DNA of 64,000 nucleotides from Polaromonas sp. 39-63-25 (GCF_002278925.1 NZ_NCJH01000021.1:1-64000); one strand, 5' to 3'. Numbered from the stretch's first letter, positions 50,724 to 61,075 are shown. Numbers and translations: made by a program. The notes: generated by a model from the sequence alone, not told the origin.

Positions 50724-51881
50724 TCAGACCGGCAATCCCCGAAACTTCAGCGCGGCCTGGCGAATCACTTCGGCCAGCAGGTTTTCCTTGGCCTGCAACT
50801 CGCGCAACCAGCGTGCGTCGTTGTTCGACAGCTCCACGCTGCTGCGCAGCAGGTGGATGCCGCTGCTGGCGCCCAGGGCTCTGGCATGTGAGCCGATCTT
50901 GTCCATGGTCATCAGGATGTGGTCGCGCAAGGCCATGTGTTCGCCGGTAGCCGGATCCACGTAAACGGCTTCCAGCCCGAAGCGGCAGGCCTGGAAGCGG
51001 TTGTAGGTATAGACCAGGTAATCGTCCTCGGTCGGCGTGAAGGGTTGGTCGTTCATGAACCACGAAGCGAGCGACTGCACGTAACCGGACAGCGCGGCGG
51101 CCCGGCCTATGGTCAGCGGCGTGTCGAAGACGCGGATCTCGATGGTGCCGAACTCCGGCTTGGGCCGGATGTCCCAGTAGAAGTCCTTCATGCTCCTGAC
51201 CACACCGGTGCGCGTCATCTTCTCGAAGTAGACGGTGAACTCGTCCCAGGTCAGCGCCATCGGCGCGCGGCCCGACAGCGGAAAGGCAAACACCGAGTTC
51301 AGGCGCGCCGAATCAAAGGCCGTGTCCTGCCCCTGGACATAAGGCGAGGAGGCCGACAGTGCGATGAAATGCGGAATGTAGCGCGACATGCGGTGCAGCG
51401 TCAGAAGCGCGGTGTCGGCATCGGGGCAGCCCACATGCACATGCTGGCCGAAAATCGTGAACTGCTTGGACAGGTAGCCGTACAGCTCGGACAGCTCGCG
51501 AAAACGCGGCTTGTCGTAGATGCGGCGCTCATGCCATTGCTGGAAGGGGTGGGTGCCGCCACCGACCACGGCGATGTTGAGCTTGTCGGCGCATTTGACC
51601 AGCGCGTCGCGGATCTGTGTGAGCTGGCCCAGCACCTCGGACGAGGACTGGCAGACGCCGGTGGAGATCTCGATCATGCTTGAGGTCATTTCAGGCACCA
51701 CGCTGCCGGGCAGCGGGATCTTGTCCATCAGGCGCAGCATGTCTTCGGCATACGGGGCGAGATCGTAGTCATGGGTGTTGACGAGCTGCAGTTCCAGCTC
51801 GACGCCCAGCGACAGCGCCTCCGATTTCTGGAAGGGCTCCAGCCCGCCGGGTGCCAGTGGCGTAGGGGTGTTCTTACTCAC
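50724..51881 (-). CDS. YbdK-type carboxylate-amine ligase / weak glutamate-cysteine ligase
   Basis: About 385 residues. [94 protein letters not shown] and [21 protein letters not shown] are the GCS2/YbdK blocks. In E. coli the family member has gamma-glutamylcysteine ligase activity. The GTG at 51881 is preferred: it follows GGAGAG and overlaps the antiporter stop (GTGAGTAA), giving near-family length. Together with gshB at 1.7 kb it could complete glutathione synthesis. Confidence 0.9.
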   Translation of the reverse strand: MSKNTPTPLAPGGLEPFQKSEALSLGVELELQLVNTHDYDLAPYAEDMLRLMDKIPLPGSVVPEMTSSMIEISTGVCQSSSEVLGQLTQIRDALVKCADKLNIAVVGGGTHPFQQWHERRIYDKPRFRELSELYGYLSKQFTIFGQHVHVGCPDADTALLTLHRMSRYIPHFIALSASSPYVQGQDTAFDSARLNSVFAFPLSGRAPMALTWDEFTVYFEKMTRTGVVRSMKDFYWDIRPKPEFGTIEIRVFDTPLTIGRAAALSGYVQSLASWFMNDQPFTPTEDDYLVYTYNRFQACRFGLEAVYVDPATGEHMALRDHILMTMDKIGSHARALGASSGIHLLRSSVELSNNDARWLRELQAKENLLAEVIRQAALKFRGLPV

Positions 51882-53130
51882 GGAGCTCTCCGGTTGAGTT
51901 GGTCCAGGGCTTGTGCGTCCAGGGTCTGGAGCTTTCACCTGCGCGGTAGATGGAGAAGGTGGCGAGCATGGCGCCCAGCACCTCCATCAGCAGGATGGCC
52001 GGCAGCGCAATGCTGGCAATGCGGGGGCCCAGCGACGCCGACGAAGCCACAAACTGGGACACGATGAGCAGCGCCACCGAGGACATCGGCGACATCGCGC
52101 AGCCGACCCACAGGGCCTGCTTCCAGCTGGCGCCGCTGCCCACATTGCCGAGCGCGACGCCGGTGATCTTGGCCAGGGCCCGTGCCACGACCAGCGCCGC
52201 CACCAGTCCGGCCACCTGGCCGCTCCAGTCGGCCTGCGCGGCCACCACGGAGACCAGCACGAACATCAGCATGGTCAGCATCGCCGAGGCGGTGCCCATC
52301 TGCCGCGGCCATGACCAGGGCCGCGGGTTGAGCTGCTTGAGCATCATGCCGCCCAGCAGCGCGGCCAGCGGCGCCGAGCCGCCAAAGTGGGCGGCCAGCG
52401 CGGCGCCTGCGGCGATCAGGGCCAGCAGCAAGATGGCGGTGTTCTCGCTGGTCGGGCTCATCACGCGCAGCGCCGACCGCAGCGCCAGCGCCAGGCCGGC
52501 ACCGACCACCACCGACAGGCCCAGCACCACGGCCACCGGGTAGAAGGTATCGGTGAGGCTTTGTTCACCGCGGCCCATCATGCCGGCGCGGGCGCTGCAA
52601 AGTGTCAGCGCATACAGCGTGCTCAGGGTCGACAGCACCATGGCGCGCTCGGTCACGGGGCCGGAGGCGCGGGTGTCGATGATCACACGCGACAGCACCG
52701 CCGGCGAAGCCGCCATGGCCAGCAGGGCCAGCGGCTCGGCGACAACCTCACGCATGCCGAAAAAGGTCAGCGCCCAGTAGACGGCAACAAAGGTCAGCGT
52801 CGATTCGGCCAGGCTTTGCACCAGCACCATGGGGTTGTGGCGGAACCAGCGCAGCGGAATGCGGCCGCCTGCTTCAAACAGCACGACGGCCACGCCGAGC
52901 TCCAGCAGAAACAGGCCCGTTCCCTGCAGCGGCCAGGCCGCGCCGGTGAACCCGGCCAGGCCGGCAAAGGCGCCGACCGCCGAATAACCCACCACCTTGG
53001 GAACGCCGGCATAACGCTGCACCAGGTGCCCGGTCAGCGCGGCCAGCGCCAGCAGGATGGACCACTGAACTGTGGGCAGGCCTGCCGAGGGTTTGATCCA
53101 TTCGGCCCAGATGGCCATGACTTCATTCAT
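51874..53130 (-). CDS. CPA2-family cation:proton antiporter (Kef/NhaP-like membrane domain)
   Basis: 418 residues, about 12 hydrophobic segments. [30 protein letters not shown] and [13 protein letters not shown] match the Na+/H+ exchanger domain; the usual Asp pair near the middle is not obvious from sequence alone. No TrkA-N/KTN nucleotide domain follows, so KefC-type glutathione gating is not expected. Its stop overlaps the ybdK GTG start, giving a coupled operon. Transcription probably starts in the 294-bp gap above it, which holds nothing else I recognise. Confidence 0.85.
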   Translation of the reverse strand: MNEVMAIWAEWIKPSAGLPTVQWSILLALAALTGHLVQRYAGVPKVVGYSAVGAFAGLAGFTGAAWPLQGTGLFLLELGVAVVLFEAGGRIPLRWFRHNPMVLVQSLAESTLTFVAVYWALTFFGMREVVAEPLALLAMAASPAVLSRVIIDTRASGPVTERAMVLSTLSTLYALTLCSARAGMMGRGEQSLTDTFYPVAVVLGLSVVVGAGLALALRSALRVMSPTSENTAILLLALIAAGAALAAHFGGSAPLAALLGGMMLKQLNPRPWSWPRQMGTASAMLTMLMFVLVSVVAAQADWSGQVAGLVAALVVARALAKITGVALGNVGSGASWKQALWVGCAMSPMSSVALLIVSQFVASSASLGPRIASIALPAILLMEVLGAMLATFSIYRAGESSRPWTHKPWTNSTGELRE

Positions 53131-53424
53131 GGATGAGTGTCTCCGCTGATTGATTGAAATTCACGCAGCGCCGCGCCAGGATGCGCGGGTGCTCGATGGG
53201 GACAAGCCGCCGATGCGGCGACAGGCCCCGGGGCCTGCTGTGGTTCATTGTTGCGGCCGGTGGTTGCAGGCCGGGCAGGCACCCATGGAAAAGGGAGTCC
53301 TAATTTACAACGTTTCACACTCTTTGCACGTAGGACAATCACTGACATGCGGACTTGCTGCGCGATTTGCGCGCCTGTTGTCAGGGTGTTGACAGTTCCT
53401 GTGCAAACTTCCTGCCCGAAAAAT

Positions 53425-55431
53425 TCAATCAGGCAGAAAAAAACTGGCCGGCTTGCTGCGCCAGCGGGCCCAGATCGCGGAACGGATACGGCGGCGGTCC
53501 ACACCGCTGACGCTGTGGGCGCGCAGCGCCAGCCGGAAGGCGAAGTAAAAGCTCACCCCCAGGTTGAGTGCACCGATCAGCGGGATGGACGCCACACACC
53601 ACCACAGGGCCGGTTGCCGCAGCGCATCCCAGCCGAGGGCCGCCGCGGCTGCGGCCAACTGGCCGGAGGACAAGGTGACGTGGCGCACTTCGAGCTCCAG
53701 CCCGAAAAAGCCGGTCATGGGCGGAATCAGCCCCAGCATGAAACCCAGGGCGATGTTGGACGTGAAGCCCGAAATGTTGTCGCGCATGAAATGGGCCCAG
53801 CGTCGCGCCCGTACCACGCCCAATGCCCGCGTGATGCGCGGGTTGTAACGCATGGCCGACGCCAGGTGGTACAGCACAAACCAGTTTTCCACCCAGCCGC
53901 CTATGATGCTGGCGACAAACAGCACTACGCCGGTGAAGGCGGCCCACAGCAGCGTGGGGCCGAACAGGCTCAGGGTGTGCAGCACATGACCGGCTTCTTT
54001 CGCGTCTATCATCGGCTGCCCCAGCGCATACTGCATGGCGAGGCTGATCAGCAGCACCACCGGCACCACCACAAGCACGTTGCCCAGCACAGCCGCCACC
54101 TGGGAACGCACCAGGTGGGTGACCTCGTCGACAAACTCGCTGACCGCTTCGCCGGTGCGCAGGTCCTTGAGCTTGGCGGCCATGGCCGGTGCCGTCATGG
54201 CCGGCTGCTTGGTGGCCAGCGTGAAGTGCAGCAACTGGATCAGCACAAAGCTGGCGGCATACACGATGCTGGCCAGAAAGCCGCTCCAGAAGGCCGACAG
54301 CGCCAGCCCCACCACCATGAACTTGAGCAGCGTCGTGATGGCCGTCACGGCGCCGCCGCCGGCCGCCGTGCCCAGCATGTTGGTATAGGCTGCACGGTCG
54401 CGCGTGATGTAGTGCTCGCCGGTTTCGGCGCCGCGCTCGGCCACCTTGGCGGCCAGCAGGGTGGAGTTGCTGGCAACCAGCGCGCGTATGCTGCGCCGTT
54501 CTTCGGCCAGCAGCACCAGCCGGGCCAGCAGCTGCATGGCGCTGGTGGCGGGCTTGTCCGAGAGCAGGCAGTCGAGCAGCTCACGAATGCGCAGGATGCG
54601 TTCGCGCAGCTGGCGCAGGCGAAACACCAGGCCGACCGAGATGCCGTGTTCGTCGAGATGGGCGTACACCGACGAGGCGGCACTGCGGCAAGCCTCCAGC
54701 CGGCTCTTGAACTGGTCCAGCGTCAGGTGCAGCGCGCCGCTGTCGGGCCCGTGCAGCAGCAGCGCGGCGCGCAGCGCTTCAAGATCGGTTTGCAGGCCGT
54801 GAAAGGGCCGGGCCAACAGGCTCTGGGGGCTCATGCGCAGTCGCAGTTCCGGCGCAAAGCCGGTGGCGCAGACCTGGCTGGTGCAGTAGGTCAGGGAGTC
54901 CAACAGGGTGATTTGCCAATCCTGCGGCAGGGTGCTGGCGGCGGGGGCAAAGGGTTCGACGGGGGCTTCGTCGCCGGCCGGTGCGGCGATGGGCGGGTCC
55001 AGCAGGGCGCCCAGCCGCCCCAGCGTGCCCTCGTCGAGCAGTTTGAGCCACTGCGCGTCAAACGGCACCGGGAACAGCAGCATGAACAGTTCGGTGGCAT
55101 GCGTGGTCTCGGGCGTGCCCGGCAGCAGCTTGTAGCGCAGCCGTTCGCCCAGTTCGCTGAGAAAAGCGGCACGCGGCGCAAAACCGAAATCGGCAAACAG
55201 GGGCGTGGCATCCACCGTTTCGACCAGGGTCAGCCACCATAGACGCAGCCGCTCCGGAAAACCCGGCCGGGCCTGCGCCGCGTCGAGGAACAGCCCCACC
55301 CGCGACAGCGCCGCCTGGGCATTGCTGGCGTCTCCGCGTATCCAGTCCAGCAGGTCGCTGAGCCAGAGGTGCCGCACGGCCAATTCGGCCCGCGGCTCCA
55401 GCTGGTCCAGCAGCTCGCTCAGTGTCCGCAT
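53425..55431 (-). CDS. Gcr-type 'site-specific recombinase' family membrane protein (COG4389)
   Basis: 668 residues. The N-terminal third is helical and soluble (LSELLDQLEPRAELAVRHLWLSDLLDWIRGD). The C-terminal half has about six hydrophobic segments (for example LLKFMVVGLALSAFWSGFLASIVYAASF and VLGNVLVVVPVVLLISLAMQ). The family name comes from neisserial gcr, but I see no tyrosine- or serine-recombinase catalytic motif. A membrane role is more likely than DNA recombination. It lies 12 bp downstream of apaG and is probably co-transcribed with it. Confidence 0.82.
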   Translation of the reverse strand: MRTLSELLDQLEPRAELAVRHLWLSDLLDWIRGDASNAQAALSRVGLFLDAAQARPGFPERLRLWWLTLVETVDATPLFADFGFAPRAAFLSELGERLRYKLLPGTPETTHATELFMLLFPVPFDAQWLKLLDEGTLGRLGALLDPPIAAPAGDEAPVEPFAPAASTLPQDWQITLLDSLTYCTSQVCATGFAPELRLRMSPQSLLARPFHGLQTDLEALRAALLLHGPDSGALHLTLDQFKSRLEACRSAASSVYAHLDEHGISVGLVFRLRQLRERILRIRELLDCLLSDKPATSAMQLLARLVLLAEERRSIRALVASNSTLLAAKVAERGAETGEHYITRDRAAYTNMLGTAAGGGAVTAITTLLKFMVVGLALSAFWSGFLASIVYAASFVLIQLLHFTLATKQPAMTAPAMAAKLKDLRTGEAVSEFVDEVTHLVRSQVAAVLGNVLVVVPVVLLISLAMQYALGQPMIDAKEAGHVLHTLSLFGPTLLWAAFTGVVLFVASIIGGWVENWFVLYHLASAMRYNPRITRALGVVRARRWAHFMRDNISGFTSNIALGFMLGLIPPMTGFFGLELEVRHVTLSSGQLAAAAAALGWDALRQPALWWCVASIPLIGALNLGVSFYFAFRLALRAHSVSGVDRRRIRSAIWARWRSKPASFFLPD

Positions 55432-55443
55432 GACCAGAGGGCC

Positions 55444-55854
55444 CTAATGCAGCACGCGGCCGCCGCCGGCCCCGTTGCCGGGTCCGCCGGCATCGCCAGC
55501 GTCGAGCACAAACATCGGAATGACCGACTCGAAACGTTCACCATCCTCGGCGACGCAGAAGTAGCTGCCATGCATGGTGCCGGTCGGGGTGCGCAGGCGC
55601 GAACCGCTGCTGTACTGGAAGGACTCGCCCGGCTTGAGCAGCGGCTGATGGCCCACCACGCCCAGGCCCTTGACCTCCTCGGTGTGGCCGCGTGCGTCGC
55701 TGATGATCCAGTGGCGCGAGATCAGCTGCGCCGCGACTTCGCCGGTGTTGGTGATCGTGACGGTGTAGGCAAAGCCATACACCTCGTCGTCGGGTGCAGA
55801 TTGATCGGGAAGGTAGTGCGGCAGGACGTCGCAGGAAAATTCGTATTTCGGCAT
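55444..55854 (-). CDS. apaG: Co2+/Mg2+ efflux-associated protein ApaG
   Basis: 136 residues (MPKYEFSCDVLPHYLPDQSA onward); a start at 55878 adding 8 residues is also open. FAYTVTITNTGEVAAQLISRHWIISDARGHTEEVKGLGVVGHQPLL and GTMHGSYFCVAEDGERFES are the ApaG signature. Fibronectin-III-like fold, associated with cobalt and magnesium handling in enterobacteria. Divergent from rpe, as commonly seen in betaproteobacteria. Confidence 0.95.
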   Translation of the reverse strand: MPKYEFSCDVLPHYLPDQSAPDDEVYGFAYTVTITNTGEVAAQLISRHWIISDARGHTEEVKGLGVVGHQPLLKPGESFQYSSGSRLRTPTGTMHGSYFCVAEDGERFESVIPMFVLDAGDAGGPGNGAGGGRVLH

Positions 55855-55952
55855 GGATTGGAAAAGAGTGGCAATCATGTTAACCGCCCTTCGCAGGACG
55901 GGAAATTGCAGTGTCAGTGGGCAAGCTGCGCGCTTGCTGCGACAATCCTGCC

Positions 55953-56648
55953 ATGAGCCAAAACAAGCCGCCGGTGTACCGGATTGCCCCTTCGATTTTG
56001 TCCGCCGATTTCGCGCGCCTGGGTGAGGAACTCCGGTCGGTCATCGAGGCCGGCGCCGACTGGATCCACTTTGACGTGATGGACAACCATTACGTGCCCA
56101 ACCTGACTTTCGGGCCCATGATCTGCAGCGCCCTCAAGCCGCACGCCAAAAAGGCCGACGGCACCGCCGTTCCGATCGACGTGCACCTGATGGTGCAGCC
56201 GGTGGACAGCCTGGCCGCGGCCTTTGCCGATGCCGGCGCCGACCTGATCAGCTTCCATCCCGACGCTTCCGGCCACGTGCACCGCAGCGTGCAGGCCATC
56301 AAGTCCAAAGGCTGCAAGGCCGGTCTGGTGTTCAACCCGGCCGCGCCGCTGGACGTGCTGGACTGGGTCATCGACGACATCGACCTGATCCTGATCATGA
56401 GCGTCAACCCCGGTTTTGGCGGCCAGAGTTTCATCGACTCGGCCCTGCGCAAGATCGAGCAGGCGAGGAAGCGCATTGACGCGTCGGGCAAGGACATCCG
56501 TCTGGAGGTCGACGGCGGCATCAAGCTGGACAACATTGCGCAGGTGGCTGCGGCCGGCGCCGATACCTTTGTGGCAGGCAGTGCGATTTTCGGCAAGCCG
56601 GACTATCGGGCGGTGATCGCGGGCATGCGGGCAGCGCTGGCGACCTAG
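55953..56648 (+). CDS. rpe: ribulose-phosphate 3-epimerase
   Basis: 231 residues from ATG 55953. [38 protein letters not shown] (metal and catalytic Asp), [23 protein letters not shown] and [28 protein letters not shown] are all present. It interconverts ribulose- and xylulose-5-phosphate. In relatives it is often followed by gph and trpE; here a cyclase-regulator gene follows, so the neighbourhood is rearranged. Confidence 0.96.
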   Translation: MSQNKPPVYRIAPSILSADFARLGEELRSVIEAGADWIHFDVMDNHYVPNLTFGPMICSALKPHAKKADGTAVPIDVHLMVQPVDSLAAAFADAGADLISFHPDASGHVHRSVQAIKSKGCKAGLVFNPAAPLDVLDWVIDDIDLILIMSVNPGFGGQSFIDSALRKIEQARKRIDASGKDIRLEVDGGIKLDNIAQVAAAGADTFVAGSAIFGKPDYRAVIAGMRAALAT

Positions 56649-56712
56649 GCCGATAGCGCAGCCTGCGGGTGAACCAGGCGCCGTGCCCTGGCTGGATTGG
56701 AAGGGCCGGACC

Positions 56713-58365
56713 ATGGAGATTGCGGGCAGACCGGAAGCAGAGGAACTGAAGCAGAGCAGCCGTGCGAACCTGCCTGCGCCGCTGCACAGGCCCCGTATCC
56801 TGGTGATTGAGGACAGCGAGGACATCCGTTACCTGCTCACGGCCCTGTTGCAGGTCAGCTACGAGGTGACGGCGGCAGCCGCCGGCGAAGCCGGCCTGGA
56901 CATGGCCCGGTCGGCCGAGCGGCCCGACATCATCCTGCTCGACGTGGTGATGCCGGACATGGACGGCTACGAGGTGCTGGCCCGGCTCGGCCGGGACCCA
57001 CGAACCGCCGATATTCCGGTCATTTTCCTGACGGCGCTGGGCAGCGAGGACGAAGAGCACCGGGGCCTGGACCTGGGCGCCACCGACTACGTCACCAAGC
57101 CCATCAGCCCGCCGGTGCTTCTGGCGCGCCTGAAGCTGCATCTGGAGCGCAGTGCCAACGCCAGGCGCTTGCAGGTGCTGTCCGAGCAGCTCTCGCGTTA
57201 TCTGGCGCCGCAGGTTTACCAGTCGCTTTTTGATGGTTCACGCCAGGCGGAAATCCGGACGCAGCGCAAGAAGCTGACGGTGTTTTTTTCCGACATCAAG
57301 AATTTCACCGAGTCCACGGCGCAGTGGCAGCCTGAAGAGGTCACGCTGCTGCTCAACAGCTATTTCGCGGAAATGTCGCAGATTGCCGCCGAATACGGCG
57401 CCACGCTGGACAAATTCATCGGGGACGCCATCGTCATCTTTTTTGGCGACCCGCATACGCTGGGCGTGCGCGAGGATGCGGTGCAGTGCGTGCGCATGGC
57501 GATTGCCATGCAAAAACGCATGGAAGGGCTGCGCGCCCGCTGGCGGGACATGGGCATCCACAGGAATTTCGAGATACGCATCGGCATCAACTCGGGGTTT
57601 TGCGACGTCGGCAATTTCGGCAGCAGCCTGCGCATGGAATACACCATCATCGGCCGCGAGGTCAACCTGGCGGCCCGGCTCGAGCAGGCCGCCGAGCCCG
57701 GCGAGATCCTGATTTCCAGTGAGACCCACGCCCTGGTGCAGGGCGAGGTCCAGTCCGACGCGCGCGACGCCATCGTGGTCAAGGGGTTTTCCCAACCCAT
57801 TCCCGTGTATGTGGTCCGCCCGGATGCCACGGGAATGCCTGCCGATCCGGAGGTCATCCGCTGCGACCGGCCGGGCCTGCGCCTGGAAATCGATGCCGGC
57901 CGCCTGACCGTGGCGCAAAAGGCCGAGGCCGTGAGCGAGCTGCGCAAGGCGCTGGCCAGGCTGGAAGCGACGGCGGCTGGTGAGCCGCCGGCCGATGCCT
58001 GGCCCACCGTCATCGCCGGGCTGGACCTGGCCCTCGGGCTGCGCCGGGCGATGGGTGTGAAAACGCTTTATTTCTCCATGCTGGGCCGCTTTCTGGAGGG
58101 ACGCAGGGACACGCCCAGTCGCATCCGGGAGGCGCTGGACGCGGGCGACCTGAAAGCGGCTGAACTGCTGGTCCACTCCTTGCGCGGCCTGTCTGCCCAG
58201 ATTGGCGCCACGCAGGTGCCCGAACATGCCCAGGCGCTGGAGCAGGCCCTGCACGGGGGGCAGCCGCGCGCCATGCTCGATGGCTTGCTGAAACCGCTGG
58301 AGGGCGCGCTGGGCGAATTGATCGCGGCGCTGGAGGCCGGCTTGCCTGCGGCGGCTACGCCATGA
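56713..58365 (+). CDS. response regulator with class III nucleotide cyclase and HPt domains
   Basis: 550 residues from ATG 56713, preceded by GGAAGG. REC domain with phospho-acceptor Asp77 (IILLDVVMPDMDGYE). Class III cyclase domain about 180-370: metal Asp in VFFSDIKNFT and Asp in LDKFIGDAIVIFFGDP, catalytic N/R in EVNLAARLE. The position usually Asp in IGD is Arg here (YTIIGREVN). The C-terminal HPt domain has His488 in AELLVHSLRGLSAQIGA. It probably makes cAMP or cGMP when phosphorylated and may also pass phosphate on. The hybrid kinase gene lies 124 bp downstream. Confidence 0.88.
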   Translation: MEIAGRPEAEELKQSSRANLPAPLHRPRILVIEDSEDIRYLLTALLQVSYEVTAAAAGEAGLDMARSAERPDIILLDVVMPDMDGYEVLARLGRDPRTADIPVIFLTALGSEDEEHRGLDLGATDYVTKPISPPVLLARLKLHLERSANARRLQVLSEQLSRYLAPQVYQSLFDGSRQAEIRTQRKKLTVFFSDIKNFTESTAQWQPEEVTLLLNSYFAEMSQIAAEYGATLDKFIGDAIVIFFGDPHTLGVREDAVQCVRMAIAMQKRMEGLRARWRDMGIHRNFEIRIGINSGFCDVGNFGSSLRMEYTIIGREVNLAARLEQAAEPGEILISSETHALVQGEVQSDARDAIVVKGFSQPIPVYVVRPDATGMPADPEVIRCDRPGLRLEIDAGRLTVAQKAEAVSELRKALARLEATAAGEPPADAWPTVIAGLDLALGLRRAMGVKTLYFSMLGRFLEGRRDTPSRIREALDAGDLKAAELLVHSLRGLSAQIGATQVPEHAQALEQALHGGQPRAMLDGLLKPLEGALGELIAALEAGLPAAATP

Positions 58366-58489
58366 GCGCGCGGCTGCGTTCGGCCGCAGGCTGGCGTGCG
58401 GGGTCCGCTGGTGTATCGTCCGTACAGGCGGATCGGGAAAAGCCCTCCGGCACCGACTCCCGTACCAAGCCCCCGCATGAGGCCCCGCC

Positions 58490-61012
58490 ATGAAGCTGCC
58501 CTTTCGCACCAACATCACCATTGCCCTGGGCCTGGGTCTGCTCCTGATGGCACTGAGCACGGTCACGTCCTACCTCACCATCAATGCGCTGCTGGAGGAC
58601 GAGCAAAGCGAAGAAAAAATCCAGGTGACGGTGGTTCTGCTGGATCGGCTCGTTTCGCAGTTCAAGACCGCGGAGTCCCTGCAGCGGCGCTACCTCCTGA
58701 CCAACATCGACAAGGACCTGGCGGCTTACCGGAAAGCCGGGGCGGGACTGCGGCAGGTGTTGCTGGGCGCCAGTGGCCTGCCGACGGCAGGCGCGAGCGT
58801 GGAAGACCTGGGTACCCTGCGGGGGCTGATCGCCCGGCGTCTGGACCTCATGGAAAGGGCGGTCAGCGCCCGGCAGCAGGCGGGGCTGGACGCGGCGACC
58901 GCGCTGGTCGGCAGCGACCTCAATCGCCAGCTGCACGACGACATCGAGGAACTCGCTGGCCGGATCAAGAGCGCGCAGGTGCTGACCCTGGAGCGTTCCG
59001 AGCAGAATGCCCGGCGGACAGCGCAGACGGTCCGGCTGCTGATCCTGCTGAGCGGCCTGCTCTCGCTCGGGCTGCTCGGCTGGAGCATCCGCGCCGTGAT
59101 CCGCGCACAGGCCAACAGCCGACGCATGCAGGCGGAGCTTGCCGACAGCGAAGCCCTGAGCCGTGCCATCACCGAGAGCATGGCCGATGGGGTCATCACC
59201 GCGACGCCGGATGGCCTGGTTGTCAACGCCAACAGTGCGGCCCGGCACCTCTTCGGCTACCGGCTCAAGGACTTGCTGGGGCAGCCTGTGGCCATGCTCT
59301 TGCCGGCGCGCTGGCAGCCGGGTTTTTCCGCTTTTTTCGCCACCCTGGCCGACCGGCCGCCAGGCTTCAAAGAGTCCGATACCGAGGTCATGGCCGTGCG
59401 TCGCGATGGCGGCGAGTTTCCGGTCAATGTGTCCTTCGGCGACGTCAATGTGGGCGGGCGGCGGCTTTTCACCGCCATCATCCGCGATATTTCCGAGCGC
59501 AAACACATCGCTGATGCGTTGCGCGACAGCGAAGCCCAGCTGCGCCAGCTGACCGACAATGTCCCGGCCCTGATGGCCTATGTGGACAGCGAGCAGCGTT
59601 TCCAGTTTCACAACAAGGCCTATGAAGAGGTGTTTGGCTTGTCGCGGGAAAAAATCCACGGCAAAACACTGCTTGAAATCGCAGGCCCCGAGTTTTACAG
59701 CCAGATCAGTGGCCATGTGCAGGAAGCGCTGTCCGGTTATGCGGTGCGTTACGAACGGGAGCAGGTCACCGCCAGCGGCGAGCGGCGCGAATATGTGATG
59801 AGTTATTTTCCGCGCTACGGTGAAGAAGGCGAGGAGGACAAGGTCATCGGATTTTTCTCGCTGGGCACCGACGTCACCGAACTCAAACGCATCGACCGCA
59901 TGAAGAGCGAGTTTGTCTCCACGGTCAGCCACGAACTGCGCACGCCCCTGACCTCGATACGCGGCTCGCTGGGGCTGGTCTCGGGGGGCGTGGCGGGTGC
60001 GTTGCCGGAGCGGGCCAAGAGTCTGGTGGAAATCGCCAAAAACAACTGCGAGCGGCTGATCCGCCTGATCAACGACATCCTCGACAGTGAAAAAATCGAG
60101 TCCGGCAAGATGCAGTTCGAACTGCAGCCGCAGGAACTGCTGCCCCTGCTGCAGCAGACGCTGGCGGACAACGAAGGTTTTGCCGCGCAGCACCAGGTCA
60201 AGCTGGCCCTGCATGCGCCCAGGCAGCCCCTGAAGGCCCTGGTGGACAGCGACCGCCTGCTTCAGGTCATGACCAACCTGCTGTCCAATGCCATCAAGTT
60301 TTCTCCCGCGCAGGGCACGGTGCTGGTGTTGCTGGGCCGGCACGCGGGCCGTGTGCGCGTCGAGGTCAGTGACAACGGACCGGGTATCCCCGAAGAATTC
60401 CGCCAGCGCATTTTCCAGAAGTTCTCGCAGGCCGACTCGTCCGACACACGCCAGAAGGGCGGGACCGGCCTCGGTCTGGCCATTTCAAAAGCGATTGTTG
60501 AACGGATGGATGGAAGCCTTGGCTTCACTTCCAAAGTAGACGTCGGAACCACCTTCTTTTTCGAGCTGCCGGAGTGGCGCGAGGCGCCCCCGATCACGGC
60601 GCCCATGAGTCTTTACGGCATCAACCGGCCGCGCATCCTGGTGTGTGAAGACGACCCGGATGTGGCCCAGCTGATCGGCATGATGCTGGACAAGGCCGGC
60701 TTTGATGCCGACATCGCCCACACGGCAGCGCAGGCCCGCGACTACCTCCGGATGGAGTCCTACGCGGCCATGACCGTGGACATCCAGCTCCCCTACGAAA
60801 ACGGGCTGGAATTGATCCGCTCCCTGCGCCAGGAAGACCGCACGACAGATCTGCCGGTCCTCGTTTTATCGGTGACGGCCGCGGAGGCCCGGCTGCACGC
60901 GGGCGCCACGGTTGTGGTGTCCGACTGGCTTGAAAAACCGATTGACGAGCAACGGCTGCTCAAGAGCCTGCGGCAGGCCATCGACAGCCCGCGTACCCAT
61001 GGCAGGCGGTGA
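58490..61012 (+). CDS. hybrid sensor histidine kinase (CHASE3-PAS-PAS-HisKA-HATPase-REC)
   Basis: 840 residues. Membrane span about 8-30, a helical periplasmic CHASE3-like domain, second span about 183-207 (VRLLILLSGLLSLGLLGWSI), two PAS domains (about 215-330 and 345-460). HisKA with His481 (STVSHELRTPLTSIRG), HATPase (N-box NLLSNAIKFSPA, G boxes DNGPGIPEEF and GTGLGLAI), and a C-terminal REC with Asp764 (MTVDIQLPYENG). Input signal unknown. Adjacent to the cyclase-HPt regulator, so the pair can form a His-Asp-His-Asp relay. Confidence 0.94.
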   Translation: MKLPFRTNITIALGLGLLLMALSTVTSYLTINALLEDEQSEEKIQVTVVLLDRLVSQFKTAESLQRRYLLTNIDKDLAAYRKAGAGLRQVLLGASGLPTAGASVEDLGTLRGLIARRLDLMERAVSARQQAGLDAATALVGSDLNRQLHDDIEELAGRIKSAQVLTLERSEQNARRTAQTVRLLILLSGLLSLGLLGWSIRAVIRAQANSRRMQAELADSEALSRAITESMADGVITATPDGLVVNANSAARHLFGYRLKDLLGQPVAMLLPARWQPGFSAFFATLADRPPGFKESDTEVMAVRRDGGEFPVNVSFGDVNVGGRRLFTAIIRDISERKHIADALRDSEAQLRQLTDNVPALMAYVDSEQRFQFHNKAYEEVFGLSREKIHGKTLLEIAGPEFYSQISGHVQEALSGYAVRYEREQVTASGERREYVMSYFPRYGEEGEEDKVIGFFSLGTDVTELKRIDRMKSEFVSTVSHELRTPLTSIRGSLGLVSGGVAGALPERAKSLVEIAKNNCERLIRLINDILDSEKIESGKMQFELQPQELLPLLQQTLADNEGFAAQHQVKLALHAPRQPLKALVDSDRLLQVMTNLLSNAIKFSPAQGTVLVLLGRHAGRVRVEVSDNGPGIPEEFRQRIFQKFSQADSSDTRQKGGTGLGLAISKAIVERMDGSLGFTSKVDVGTTFFFELPEWREAPPITAPMSLYGINRPRILVCEDDPDVAQLIGMMLDKAGFDADIAHTAAQARDYLRMESYAAMTVDIQLPYENGLELIRSLRQEDRTTDLPVLVLSVTAAEARLHAGATVVVSDWLEKPIDEQRLLKSLRQAIDSPRTHGRR

Positions 61013-61075
61013 GCCGGTGTGGTCCTGGGCTATGCTTTCCCTTGCTCCATCCACCCTCCACCATCCAGCTCGATC

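Noticed and set aside
53425-55431. Family name 'site-specific recombinase' as a sign of a mobile element
   Set aside because: The gene sits in a conserved apaG-rpe neighbourhood, has no recombinase motifs and no att-like borders.
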